Positions 1 through 10,195 of a stretch of DNA of 27,310 nt are shown here, piece after piece (position 1 is the first letter of the stretch; every line of letters begins with the position of its first letter). Below the pieces are notes generated by a model that saw only the letters and a program-made list of their open reading frames with translations, was not told the origin of the DNA and made no database searches. Both the position numbers and the translations under genes were made by a program. This DNA is from Mesostigma viride (taxonomy: Eukaryota > Streptophyta > Mesostigmatophyceae > Mesostigmatales > Mesostigmataceae): the NCBI GenBank assembly GCA_009746045.1, contig RPFO01000099.1, positions 40,001-67,310 on the forward strand, read 5' to 3'.

Positions 1-1190
1 GCTTGCGCTGCACAATGTTGGGGCCCAACCTTTATTTCTTTTCTTCGCAACCCCGGTATTCCCGACATTGACCATACTAGCCCATCCACCACGCTAGGAG
101 AGCCGCCAAGGGTACTTTGCTATCATACCGTAGGCTGGAAAAGTCTGAGGAATCGGAGGAATAGAGTCCCAGATTAGTATACATGATACAAAACAGTCTG
201 CAACGGTGAAGGCATGGCTTAGCTCAGCTGGTCATGGTTTGGTTAATGCCAAGAATGGATGCACACACCTGTTGATGCTCCGACGAGCCCTCGCCTATGA
301 GAGACATGGTGCAACTGCAGGAGGACAAGCCGAGAAACTCAGAAGGCATCACAGGGCAGGCCACACATCCATTAGATAACGGGTCAATACAAGTCAGCTG
401 CCAGCAGTTCTCTGCTTCATAAACCCGGATAGCTTGAGATCAAGAGATCTTCTAAAATCGACGGCTCCCCAAGGTGTCAAATAAAGGTGGGACCGGAATA
501 TGAACAGGACATTTGAGTACGGTATAAGAAGTTCACTTTCCCAGCACATTTGGCCGCCGTGAACCTATAATAACACAAGCACACAATAAGTAGCATGCTA
601 ACCAAGCGGCTGGAATAACGAGCCACGTCGAAGCCGCAAATTATATATACGTGCCTCGATGGATGCGTTCGTAGGATGACAAAGAAGCAGGGCCGCGAGG
701 CAGATATGCCAGATCACCGCGCCCACGCGACCTTGCATGCGGCTCGGCTCCGGCTGGGTTAAGCAACAGCTTGACAGTAAACCATTTTCTTCATTCCTAC
801 TTTACGCCTGGCACATGACGGCTGCCGCGCCGTCATAAATTACTGCTCAGCATACTGGCCAGCGGGCGCCATCGTCGCAGCATACAGATGACCAGGGTCT
901 GGCCATCCCTGTATTTATTACACCCGTCTTCAAACTATAAAACAAGAAAACTAAAAGACTTCTGGCTTACTGGGTACGAATCGTCTACTGGATATGAGCT
1001 CTCCAACGAGGAAGCTACGGCAGAATTCGTGAAGGTAATGTGATGGCCAATCATTCGATGATTGAGAACTGCGTGGCCGCCATCCTGTGTTGTGCCAAAC
1101 GCAGACTCCGGCACGGCGGCACCTTCGATCACGTTACATTAGGACACGCGGGATGACGATTATTGAACGTTTTGTACTGATATTGTCTCG
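1..1190. other. Stretch without recognisable genes
   Basis: I see no convincing gene here. The only open frame is short (about 65 codons on the minus strand near 935-1132), has no family resemblance and is not supported by a splice pattern. A TAGCTCAGCTGG string near 217-228 resembles a pol III A box, but no matching B box follows at tRNA distance. Confidence 0.5.
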
Positions 1191-1197
1191 AGCCCAA

Positions 1198-1895
1198 CTT
1201 CGAAACTTTGAAACTTCGATTTCAATTCAGAGGGCGGGGACCGAGATTAATTAAGAGGTACCTTGAAATTAATTAAGAGGCATGCCTCTATCAAAATATA
1301 TTTCTGGAGGCGAGTTTTGATTGGCATTCACTTGTAGTAACGAACGACAACATATCAAGTTGTGTAATTCATTTCCATTTCGACTTTTACATATTCTCGG
1401 ATTTGTCAAAAAAGGATCAATTATATACCCGACTTCTCCGTAAAATCTCATCGACCGGGTTTCGAAACAACGCCGTAGATGCAGATCCAACGTAGAAAAC
1501 AACGTCACGACCGACGCGCCGCCAAATAGTCGCCTAGGTTCCTTTTCTGCGAGCCGTTTTACAACGTCGCGCCAGACCGGGAACTCCGTCCAATACCGTC
1601 GTGCAGTACCAGGTGCCAATGCACTAACATTCATCACCGATATCGCTGGAGTAAACCTCATTTTTTTCGCCATCTAGAAAGTAGAAACGTCTCCGCGACA
1701 CTACCGCGACTTCAGTACTTTCCGTCACCCTTGACATGTTGTCGTACAATGCTACAAATTAAAGCCAATAGAAACTCGCCTCCAAATATATATCCTCATA
1801 GAGGCACGCCTCTTATTTAATTTCAAGGTACCGCTTATTTAATCTCAGCCCCCGCAGTGCCCCCGCCCTCTGAAGTTTGAAGTTTGAAGCTCAAA
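1198..1895. mobile_element. Miniature TIR element with about 150-bp inverted repeats
   Basis: The left arm (about 1198-1352) reads, with substitutions, as the reverse complement of the right arm (about 1738-1895). Shared landmarks are the outer AGAGGGCGGGG block (1229-1239 against 1861-1871), the GGTACCTTGAAATTAA block, the GAGGC-GCCTC block, the GGAGGCGAGTTT block and the inner ACGACAAC. Such long TIRs around a short interior fit a MITE or fold-back DNA transposon; the superfamily is unknown. No clear target-site duplication was found. The interior carries a 134-codon minus-strand open frame. A related right end occurs at 5160-5410. Confidence 0.7.
1269..1673 (-). CDS. Hypothetical small ORF inside the TIR element
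   Basis: This is a 134-codon open frame with a real ATG at 1673 in a purine-G context (AGATGG). It lies between the arms of the inverted-repeat element and runs into its left arm. The product is basic, has no recognisable domain, and shows none of the DDE acidic spacing expected of a transposase. It may be a remnant of the element's original gene or a chance frame. The frame ends inside the TIR, which lowers confidence that it is a genuine protein. Confidence 0.2.
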   Translation of the reverse strand: MAKKMRFTPAISVMNVSALAPGTARRYWTEFPVWRDVVKRLAEKEPRRLFGGASVVTLFSTLDLHLRRCFETRSMRFYGEVGYIIDPFLTNPRICKSRNGNELHNLICCRSLLQVNANQNSPPEIYFDRGMPLN

Positions 1896-1954
1896 AGCCA
1901 GTTTTACACCGATTATTGATTTTTTTACTGACTAGGTTGTCCCCAGTTTACAAA

Positions 1955-1992
1955 TTATCAAAATTAACAAAATTATCAAAATTAACAAAATA
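1955..1992. repeat. Short AT-rich direct repeat
   Basis: An approximately 18-bp unit (AAATTATCAAAATTAACA) occurs twice in tandem, just downstream of the 3' end of the Rep-like gene on the minus strand. It could be low-complexity sequence or part of the terminus of the Rep element. Confidence 0.5.
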
Positions 1993-2061
1993 ACACAAAT
2001 CACAAGAAAGCAACATAGTGCAATTTAATTAAGGAAAACATATATACCATATGAAGCAAGT

Positions 2062-4536
2062 TCACTCATAAAATGCTATGTCAGAGTCGGAGTCCGATGA
2101 CAACAACATATCTGGGGCATCCTTATTCCGTTCGTCACGGAGGACTTTGTCAAGGAGTTGCTCATCTGTCAATTCATCATCATCACGAAGGGGCTTACGC
2201 ACCTCTTCGATGATGGCATCTATGTCAAAATACCCACAGGCCGGTGGCTCCTCAGTTGTCCGTGCAGCGCGTTCTTGGCGTTGAGCCGCGCGTGCATCTG
2301 GAAACACTGCATCTACATCATCTGATTCAAAGTACCGCTCACGCGGATTAAACAGGGCTCTTTCAAGGCCGCGTGCTATAGCTGACAAAGAATGTTCACC
2401 AAGCCTAGGTTCAACCATGATCTCGAATGCAGCTTGTACACGTGGGTAATCAAGGCCCCTACCTGCAAGAAATCTAGCATCTAGCGAGTATCGCCCCGTC
2501 TTGAACATGTGGGCGAGGGTTTTAATCAAGTTTGGACGCAAGCTAATACTATTGTGGTGCTTAAACCAGTATACCGCCGCACGCTCAAGTAAGTTGTAGG
2601 CGGTCAAGGAGCACCGTCCCTTGAGAGTGGGGGATCCGTGTAATAAATATTCTATACGCCCCTCTTCTTTGTCATCCTCATCAATGCCATGGCAATACAA
2701 AATCTGAAATCCCTCCTGCTCTTCCGATTTAAGCAAATAGCCTATCATCCCTGAATAATTCAATTTGTGGCTGGACTTCACTTGGCGTGCCACAAGGCTC
2801 GGCTTGGTTTTGTCATGTTTTCCCTTTTCATCTATTGGTTCACCCCACCCAAGTTCTTTCTTGAGCTTGAGTTTCACAGCATGGGCCGATGTAGCCTCAA
2901 CGTCAATGAGCATGTGGACGTGCTTGTGCATTTCAAGTATTCCTTCCTCCACAATTGACATGCCCTTGCCGCCATTGGCTAGGTGGAAGGCCTCTATCTT
3001 GCCAAGCTCATCATCGTCAAGATCGCGAGCCCCCCCTGAAATGGAGATGTGGAGTGTCATATTTTTTAGCGCCGTAGGCCCACGTGTGCGCTTGGGTTGA
3101 CGTAATGGGATGTAATCGTCAGTTTCGTGTGCTTGATCTTGGTGCTGTTTTTCGACGTTGACTTGCTCATCCGTTGCGGTAGCCTCACGCTCTTGTAGTT
3201 GCTGTCTCGCTTGGCTGTGACGAGAAGGGTACATGAAAAAAAAAAAATGCAGATTTTTTGCAAGGATCGTGGTCAAGATTGGTTTAAAGACATAATTAAT
3301 TTTCAAAGAAAAACTCACGTGGACAAGTTTGGCAAGAATACAAGTTGGAAAAAAAACCCTCCAAAGGATTCAGCGGCTTACCGTCCACGCTTTATCTTGC
3401 ATGTTACGTGACGGGTGAGACCAGCTTGGCTCCTGGCTACGAAAGGCGGCTCGCAACAGTTGCACATGAAATTCTGATTTTTAATGGCCCCTTCGCCATC
3501 GCTGTCCTCGTCATCACCGGAAACACCAGCTTCATCATCTATGAATTTACATCTTTTTGCCCAACGTGGAGGGGGATCCTCTTCGTCAACCTCATCCCCT
3601 TCCTCCTCTTCTGCCACTTCTTCATCCGCTTCTTGTTCAGCTTCTGGTTCGTCTTCCTTGTCGACATTGTTTACATCGTCATCCTCGGAGGCATCGTCTA
3701 AAATAGCATGCCGTCCGCGCCGCCGGTGCCTTGTTTCACAGTTTAGCTCAGGCACAACGTCGTCCTCAAGAATCTGGAGGTTCGCATGTGCTGGATCCGT
3801 CGGGTCCCGTTCTTTGGGATGAACTAGGTGGTCCGGCGTCGTTGGCGGGTGCTGAGCCGGCGTGGTCGTCATGGACGGGGTCGTCATCTGCCGACGGCTC
3901 AAAAGCAGGCGTTTCCTCATTGCGTTCGTCAAAATCGAGGGCTCGTTTAGTCCCCTTGCCGGGCCAGGGCGACTTGCCGGCGTTTTGGTCTTGGCCATGT
4001 TGTTTTGTGGACGTTTGTGTTGATGATGATGGGGTTACAGATGACCCCCCAGCAAGCTTGCCGGCAGCAGACAAAACGGAGTTTAATAATTCATCCTCGT
4101 CCGCCTGGGACCCCGTCAGATCCACGCTATCCACCGCTGCCCCTTTATTGATTGCGTTGGAGAGAAGAGGCCCTATTGTCTCAAGTGTCGACAGCACCTC
4201 ATTTGTAGCACTTTTTACCACCCCCTCCCACAGTTGTTCCTTTTTGGATAAGGCGACTTTCAGCCGCTCTAGCGTCTTCAGTTGGGGCTCTACGGTTGTC
4301 TCGTACGCCTTTTTCACTTTCTCCTCGCATAGCTTTTCCTCCCTTGTCTTGAGTTCATGATACCTTGCCTTAGCCGCATTTACATTCTTTGTTTGTACTT
4401 GTACCCCCTCGTTGGCACGGTCCAGATTCAGCTTTTTGTCCCTGATGGCGTTAGTTAAGTCGACTCTCTGCTTGTTTACTTTTCCAACGAGGTCCTTGAA
4501 GAGGTCTTGTTGCACCAGATTTTTCATCGCCGCCAT
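2062..4536 (-). CDS. Rep-like HUH endonuclease, probable Replitron-type transposase (2 exons, one frame change)
   Basis: This gene encodes a probable single-tyrosine HUH endonuclease of about 770 residues. I place the start at ATG 4536 (CACCATGG context). Exon 1 runs 4536-3382, the intron 3381-3215 (GTAAGC, then a T-rich tract ending CACAG) and exon 2 3214-2062; the splice keeps frame in phase 2. In order the protein has a Lys/Glu-rich coiled coil (residues about 10-120), an acidic linker, a C2HC finger (CNCC then H and C, near 3395-3440), then the Rep domain. Motif 1 is LHISIS (about 3057-3040), motif 2 is HKHVHML (HUH histidines at about 2922-2914) and motif 3 is GYLLK, with the candidate nucleophilic Tyr at about 2739. 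A Y-x-x-K motif 3, no second Tyr and no P-loop or helicase motif separate it from Helitron RepHel and viral Rep proteins. The reported Replitrons have this architecture. Exon 1 needs a frame change between about 3850 and 3765, either a disabling indel or an unseen intron. Confidence 0.65.
3215..3381 (-). other. Intron of the Rep-like gene
   Basis: The donor GTAAGC (3381 downward) and the acceptor CACAG (ending 3215), preceded by a 14-T tract, join two open frames in register and give an Arg codon across the junction. The intron removes an in-frame TAA located right at the donor. It has no copy of the palindrome family. Confidence 0.75.
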
Positions 4537-4900
4537 GGTGTCGGCCTTTCGTTTTCTTTTTGTCCCTTCGTTCACACACCTATATTCGCGTGTATCCTGT
4601 CAATCACACGAATCGTGACGCGTGGCCGCTCCTTCTGCCTTTGGTCTTCGTGCCCCGTTAGTATCCAGCCAATCACACACGACGTAAGGTTTGTAACCGC
4701 AATCAGTTTCCAACGTGTCGGCCATTTCCATTAAATAATATCCCTGTAACCGCTATTCTGTGATTGCAAGGTGTCTAAACTTCCACCTGGACCTTACTGG
4801 GTCGACGCCCGGAAGTGCCGAACTAATCGCCATCTACAATTTCCTAGAACTACGGTCCAATAGATATTCGGTTTGAAACTGACAACTGCGACTCTCCCCC
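4537..4900. promoter_or_regulatory. 5' flank of the Rep-like gene
   Basis: About 360 bases upstream of the Rep-like start on the minus strand contain no supported open frame. This is the expected promoter and leader region, but no defined promoter motif could be assigned. Confidence 0.3.
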
Positions 4901-4904
4901 GGTG

Positions 4905-5130
4905 TAACACCGTTCCCCCCATTAACGATTCGCTGATACTCATTTCCCCTCTCACCTCTTTGGTCCATTTCCCCGATAACACCGTTCCCCCCCCCCATAA
5001 GTGCGTTCCCCCCCCGTTGTAACACCGTCCCCCCCCCCCATTACTGCGTCCCCCCCCCGTTGTAACACCGTCCCCCCCCCCCATTACTGCGTCCCCCCCC
5101 GGCCGTTGTAACACCGTCCCCCCCACGTAC
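4905..5130. repeat. C-rich tandem repeat
   Basis: Units of about 40 bp alternate TGTAACACCGT, a C run, ATTACTGCGT and another C run. Two to three close copies lie at about 5016-5125, with diverged copies beginning at about 4910. C runs reach 8-11 bases, so copy number and run lengths are likely to be unreliable in an assembly. A 21-bp string (4948-4968) interrupting the array recurs at 5721-5741. Confidence 0.75.
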
Positions 5131-5159
5131 TGTACTTTCAACCGCAGCTCTGCCTTTTA

Positions 5160-5410
5160 ACCGTCGAATGCGCAATCAATCTAGAAAGTATCCGCGATTT
5201 CAGTACATGCCGTCACCCTTGACAGCTGTCGTACAATAGTACAAATTAACGCCAATAGAAATTCGCCTCCGAACATATATCTCGATAGAGGTATGCGTCT
5301 TATTTAATTTCAAGGTACCTCTTAATTAATCTCGGCCCCCGCCTTCCGCTAATTTGCTAATTTGCTAAATTTGCTAAAAAAGAGCCAATTTTAAACCGAC
5401 TATTGAAGCT
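5160..5410. mobile_element. Right end of a second TIR-element copy
   Basis: This stretch aligns in the same orientation with 1672-1918. It shares CTAGAAAGTA, CCGTCACCCTTGACA, GTCGTACAAT, GCCAATAGAAA, ATTTAATTTCAAGGTACC and AATCTC-GCCCCCGCC, and after a diverged tract the (A)GAGCCA-TTTTA-ACCGA-TATTGA block. No matching left arm is seen nearby, so it is a truncated copy or the far end of a composite element. With 1672-1918 it forms a roughly 190-250 bp direct repeat that brackets the Rep-like gene. Confidence 0.7.
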
Positions 5411-5787
5411 GCGTAACCCTGTTGTAATCCTTTCTGACCTTCAGTGTTTTTTTTAAGGTTTCCGTTACTAGTGGCGCTAGGCCACTTGTGGCGTTTCGAA
5501 CTATGAAAACTTCAGTTTACTCGGCCAATGTGTGGCTTTAAGCCAATAAAAATTGGGCTTGGCACGGCCACGTGTGGCGGGCTGGCTTTTTGGTGCAGCA
5601 AATGACCCTACCGGCAGCGGGGTCAGCGCGGCGCGGCGCCGTACTGGCATTCCAAGTTCAAAGTAGTTCAGAATAGTATGTTTAAGTAATTTTAATTTCA
5701 AACTAGTAGAATTTAGTAGACCTCTCACCTCTTTGGTCCATAATTGGCTAATAAAATATACCCATTTCCCCGAAAATTTAGTAGAAT
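5411..5787. other. Intergenic stretch, no gene seen
   Basis: There is no supported open frame. The AAATTTAGTAGA string at 5774-5785 closely matches AGAATTTAGTAGA at 5708-5720, and a 21-bp string at 5721-5741 matches 4948-4968, so the stretch is itself partly made of dispersed repeats. Confidence 0.5.
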
Positions 5788-5863
5788 CATTCACGCCTTA
5801 AGTTGGGTTCACGCCTGAATTTGGGTTGACCAAAAACCTCGAACCCAACTTAAGGCGTGAATG
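5788..5863. repeat. Perfect 23-bp inverted repeat with 30-base loop
   Basis: The left arm 5788-5810 is the exact reverse complement of the right arm 5841-5863 (core CGCCTTAAGTTGGGTTC). The loop contains a diverged direct copy of the arm (5809-5830). The structure lies immediately upstream of the truncated LINE. It could be a small fold-back insertion, a cruciform or the scar of an earlier element. Confidence 0.85.
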
Positions 5864-8800
5864 CCTGTACGGGCGAGCGTCTCCGTCTCAGCCGGGCATC
5901 GGCGCCGGGCGTACTTGGTAAACAACAACGATACTACTACATGGCTGCGAGTGACTTAATAACTGAGGCGCCATTGCAATCCAAACCCCGACTAGCCCCG
6001 CACGAGTTAACACGACTACAATTGTGCCAGACTGAGATGGATAAGCTACGCCTTGAACGCCACGCAGAAGCCCTAGATGTGGAAAATACATGGTGGCATG
6101 TCAAAGGTGAACGAATTCATGAATAAGGAATTCTTTGCATTTATCCCACCCCCGCGCTCACAAACCACCATCACTGAAATTACAGACGAGACTGGCACCC
6201 ATACCACCCCTCAAGACATCCTACAATCTGGACATGCTTTTTTCTCCACCCTGTTCCGGACAGAACCCGACCCCTCTGCAAATACAGCCACACAAAAAAT
6301 CCTCGATGCTATTCCACACCGCCTCTCTCCGTCACAACAAGCTCTACTAGACGCCAGCCCCACTATGGAAGAAACATCTCTAGCACTTCAACATCTCAAA
6401 ACCGGTAGCGCACCTGGTGCAGATGGCCTTCCAGTAGAGTTTTTTAAAACGTTCTGGCCCCTCATAGGCCGGGATCTCTACCAGTGCATCCTGGAAATCT
6501 GGAACACCGAAACTGTTGAGGGCCAGTGGTCGGAAACAATCCTCATCCTCTTACACAAAAAAGGGGATAAAACAAGTTGGAAAAATTATAGACCCATTCG
6601 CATGCTCACAGTCCCTTACAAACTAGCCAGCAAACTCTTGCAACGCCGTTTCTATAGTGTACTAGATAATCTGATCGGCCCGGAACAAGTTGGATTCAGG
6701 TCCAACCTACACATCAGCGACAGCATCACCATGATCATGGACATTGTTGATGACGCATGGCGCAACAATATTATAGGTCTTATTTTATTTTGGGATTTTG
6801 AAAAAGCATTCGACCGCATATGCTGGAAATATCTCGAGGCTATACTACACGGGCTTGGCTTTGGACCTAAACTTATTAAGGTCAGTCTAGGCATGATCAA
6901 ATCCCTCACTTGGCACCTACTAATTAATGGACATAAATCCCAAATAGGCCATAGCACACGCTCCCTCCCACAAGGCGACTGTCTCTCTCCCCTTCTCTTT
7001 TTGCTCGCTCACGCTGGCCTCTTCTTTCTTCATCAACAGGACAGCCGTATTCAAGGCTACCCCATCCCTCACCACACACGTGGTCTGTTTCAAACTGCCT
7101 ACGCCGATGACACTACTAACATTTGCACCTCCTTGCGTGATGTTGATGCTGTGCTTGACAATATATCTACATACTGTACCGCCTCCCAACAACGCTGCAA
7201 CGTGCAAAAGTCCACGGGCTTGCATATTGGCAGAACAACCAACCCGACTCTCCAACCTACCAACCTGGCGGTGACATGGGTCCCGCCAGGAGGATACCAC
7301 CTTTTGCATAACTGCCCTATCGGTCGGACAGCCGAAGGGAGGTTATTGGAAGTCAAAACCTTTTTATACGACGAATCACAACAACTGGGCAAACTTACTG
7401 GTGTACAACAGGTGGCCAACCGCTGGGCTGGCGTACACCGCCTCAGCCTCCGGGGCAAGGTCCTCGTCACGAACCAGCTGCTGTTCTCCAAGTTGCTGTA
7501 CTTCGGTCAGGCCCACCCACCGGATGAACACACCGTGTCTCTTATTCAACGACTGGGGCATAACTTTGTTTGGAAAAAATCGAGCGATCTCAGCCGCCAG
7601 GTACACGGATGGATCAGAGAGTCAATGTCTTTTATGCCGTGGCCTCTTGGAGGACTAGGCTTACACAATATGCAATGGCGTTTATGGTCTGTGTATGCCA
7701 AACAAGTTATCTCTGCCCACATTGGTGTCAACACACACCCTGGATGTCTTCTGGCACGTGTAACCCTCTCACGTCTTACTCATCACTCCAATGGTATTTC
7801 CTGGCACTCTGGAGCCGCACTGCTTACTGCTCGCCTCCCCTCCCCTAAGCTCACCAGAGGTCTTCCTTGGTACTGGGCTCGTATATGGCAAGGCTTTATG
7901 GCACTTAAACCCGACCGCCTATTATTCCCCACACTACGTGAGGAAGTTGCACGCCAACCCCTATTCTTTAATGATATATACCTCAACCCCCTTAATCGCC
8001 CCTTCGGATGCTTAAGTGGCCCTAACCCCTATGAAGGCTTCATAACATCCCCCCACCCTGTAACCACTATTCTCCACCTGTATATTCTCCACGGTGACTG
8101 CTACCGCCTCTTAACATATAACGAACTGGCTGCCTGGGTCCCCAATATGCCTACTTATGCTGCCTGGGCCGCGCTAGTACAAGCCATACCCCCACGCTGG
8201 CACACACTCATGACTTCTCCCCGTGCCCCCTATAAAGCTGGTGAATGGTGCTGCTTTTGTCCATACAGCACGACCGCAACATGCTCGGGGAAGGTGATCG
8301 CAGAACTCCCCCTTGGAACCCTGCACGTTCAACTACTGGCGCCGCTGAGCGGCCACAATGGCTGTTTGGCTCAACTTACAACTGCAGTGGTGTTCCTCCC
8401 CACCCAGCTATGCCACCGGATTCGGGTTGTACCTTGGTCCCTTGCACAATCATGTGTATACCAACCCAACCCCAACCTTCCAGACGCTGCTATTATTTGG
8501 CTACATGTGGGATCAACTCGCCTGGACATGTTGTCATTGGATCCAGTGGAATTTGGCTGGGTGCTAAATCAGGGTGACAGCAGAATTGTAAAGGGCCTTT
8601 ACGAGTACACGGCAGAGTGGGGCTACACAATGCTCCGGCATAAAAACCATCAATTCCACCCCGGACGGACACGCTGGGGCGCTACTGAGTGGCCTGGCCA
8701 CACCTGGGTCCGCAACATCACCCTCGCCGTTGACCACCCGTTGATTGATCGCCGCGCGACCGACGTACAACACCAGTCTTGATGCACCGGTCCATCGGGG

Positions 8801-9030
8801 TAGGGGAGATCCTTCACCGGCGATTTCACCACCCTGCTACTTGTTTATGTACCAACCCCACTGAAACTGTGGAACACCGATTTTTATGGTGTAACCTCCA
8901 GGGAGTTTGGACCTGGTTGATTGGTTTATGGGCAGCCTGGACATCTGAGCCTATCATACCGGTGTCTACCCGCTCAATTATCTTTGGCAGGGTGGTCCCA
9001 CGCGGAATGGGGTAGATTTTTGCAAGAAAA
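5857..9030 (+). mobile_element. 5'-truncated LINE (L1/Tad-like non-LTR retrotransposon)
   Basis: Only the second half of a LINE remains: the reverse-transcriptase region, thumb and C-terminal part, and a zinc-binding RVT motif. The apurinic endonuclease domain that should precede the RT is absent, as expected from incomplete target-primed reverse transcription. The 3' edge is not certain. Recognisable coding ends at 9015, and an A-rich stretch (AAGAAAAAAAC) follows at about 9023-9033 and may be the tail. No target-site duplication was identified. Confidence 0.75.
5960..9015 (+). pseudogene. LINE reverse transcriptase ORF, frameshifted
   Basis: The main open frame (6077-8782) carries the RT core. 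It includes APGADGLPVEFFK (about residues 112-124), NYRPI, the catalytic Asp box FWDFEKAFDR (about 239-248), SLPQGDCLSPLLF and the active-site YADDT (about 342-346, near 7100). The preceding segment lies in another frame (to 6126) and ends WWHVKGE, the usual pre-RT motif of plant-type L1 proteins, so one frame change occurs near 6105-6126. A second change near 8770-8790 leads to a zf-RVT-like tail, C-x-C-x10-H-x4-C with ETVEHRFLWC. The RT catalytic residues are intact, but the missing endonuclease and two frameshifts make it a dead copy. It is unrelated to the neighbouring Rep gene. Confidence 0.8.
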
Positions 9031-9033
9031 AAA

Positions 9034-9437
9034 CGCTAATTTCAATCGTCCGAAAACCGGACATTGCGCCGAAATTCTTGCCGAAAATTTGGCAGCCGAG
9101 CGAATTTTTCGCCCGACGGACTTTGCGCCGAAATTTTGTGTCTGCCGTGCTTCGAACTCAACCGACTCCTGCTGTTGCGTGCACTTTGTCCGATGCCTGC
9201 AGGCCACGCACGAATTTTGCGACCGAAATATGACGACTAGACAAGTTTATCGACGACCTACATCGATCTATTGCCACTTTTGAAGTCCTTGGCTTGCTAG
9301 CAGCTATTGATTATCAATGCCGGGAACAAAATTGCCGAAAGTTTTTATTGAATCAGTACATATATGTGCACATGTCCGTAATTTTATCATTCGCAATTTT
9401 GACATTGTCGGAGTATTTGACAACTTAGGCATTGCGC
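9034..9437. other. Intergenic stretch, no gene seen
   Basis: The sequence has several short related strings (GCGCCGAAATT at about 9067 and 9126, TTGCCGAAA at about 9078 and 9332), but no frame with protein character. It is probably old repeat DNA between the LINE and the next coding stretch. Confidence 0.4.
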
Positions 9438-10077
9438 CTAGAAAAAGGTGCCCCATCCGTCGATGTCAAAATCGCCGAAGGAGTACACTCCCTGGTACTG
9501 GTCTCCCCTGTAGTTGGGAGGCTCGCCTGTATACATTTTGGTGTTCCACTTGGCCCCGCCGTTCTCCGCAGCAGCCAGGAACTCCTGCTGGGCCTCGGCC
9601 CTCAGGCGCATCATTGATACATTGGGAGAGCCCGGAATTTCCGTGCTCTCCACCACCACTCTCGCCTGATTGTCAGGCACGCATTGGTAAGCAGGGTTCA
9701 AATCTGAATCGGGTGGCACCAGATCGATCATGCCATTGCCGAACGCAATGACACCTGCACCCCACTGTGCAGAAGGTCCGAGCAACTCTACATCAATTCT
9801 GATGTTTGCAGCGTGCTCATTTTTGTCGACCATCACATAGGTATGCTGAGAACCGAAAATATTGCTCTGCTCCATTTGTGACAGTGTTAAATTTCGGCAA
9901 GGTTGGCTGCTTGCAATCGACAGGAAATTGGTGACCCCGACAGCCAGACGCGCAAGGGTTATAACTGCAGGTAGAACCCAAAATTTGTCGATAAGGAGTA
10001 ATGGAAGGGCACGACCACCAGTCACTAGTATTCGCTTCACCGGACACCTTTTTCAGCTTCCGGATAAAATTCAGCAA
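9438..10077 (-). CDS. Unrecognised protein, C-terminal exon(s) only
   Basis: An open frame of about 200 codons ends at TAA near 9438. The C-terminal 130 residues look protein-like, with alternating hydrophobic and polar residues, FGNGMIDLVPP, and an acidic-aromatic end FGDFDIDGWGTFF. A second minus-strand frame (10077-9817) carries a Cys-rich segment (CSYNPCASGCRG, DCKQP) in front of it. The two frames overlap, so the real protein may switch between them near 9880-9860 by an indel. Neither frame begins with a convincing ATG, so a 5' exon upstream or a truncation is likely. I do not recognise the family and cannot assign a function. No palindrome copy lies in it, unlike the genes further right. 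Confidence 0.4.
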
Positions 10078-10195
10078 GAGCAGCGGCGATTAGATACTAA
10101 ATATTGCGTTATTGGTTCGTACCGTACCCAGACAAAAATTGTACTAGTGACGCAATTGTACTAGGCGGAATGACAACTGCGCCCGGCAAATAAGT

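Noticed and set aside
215-290. Possible tRNA gene from a TAGCTCAGCTGG A-box string
   Set aside because: No B box or acceptor pairing follows within tRNA length.
2078-3411. Plus-strand frames opposite the Rep-like gene
   Set aside because: They are shadows: Ser-rich antisense readings of an acidic minus-strand protein, with no motifs.
2062-4536. Integrated CRESS DNA virus Rep
   Set aside because: No SF3 helicase or Walker A motif, no capsid gene nearby, and a spliced gene with long N-terminal extensions. A viral origin of the HUH fold remains possible in the distant past.
2062-4536. Helitron
   Set aside because: Only one Tyr in motif 3 and no helicase domain downstream; no CTRR end with a hairpin was found.
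6077-8782. Active full-length LINE
   Set aside because: The endonuclease domain is missing at the 5' end and two frame changes separate the RT from flanking coding segments.
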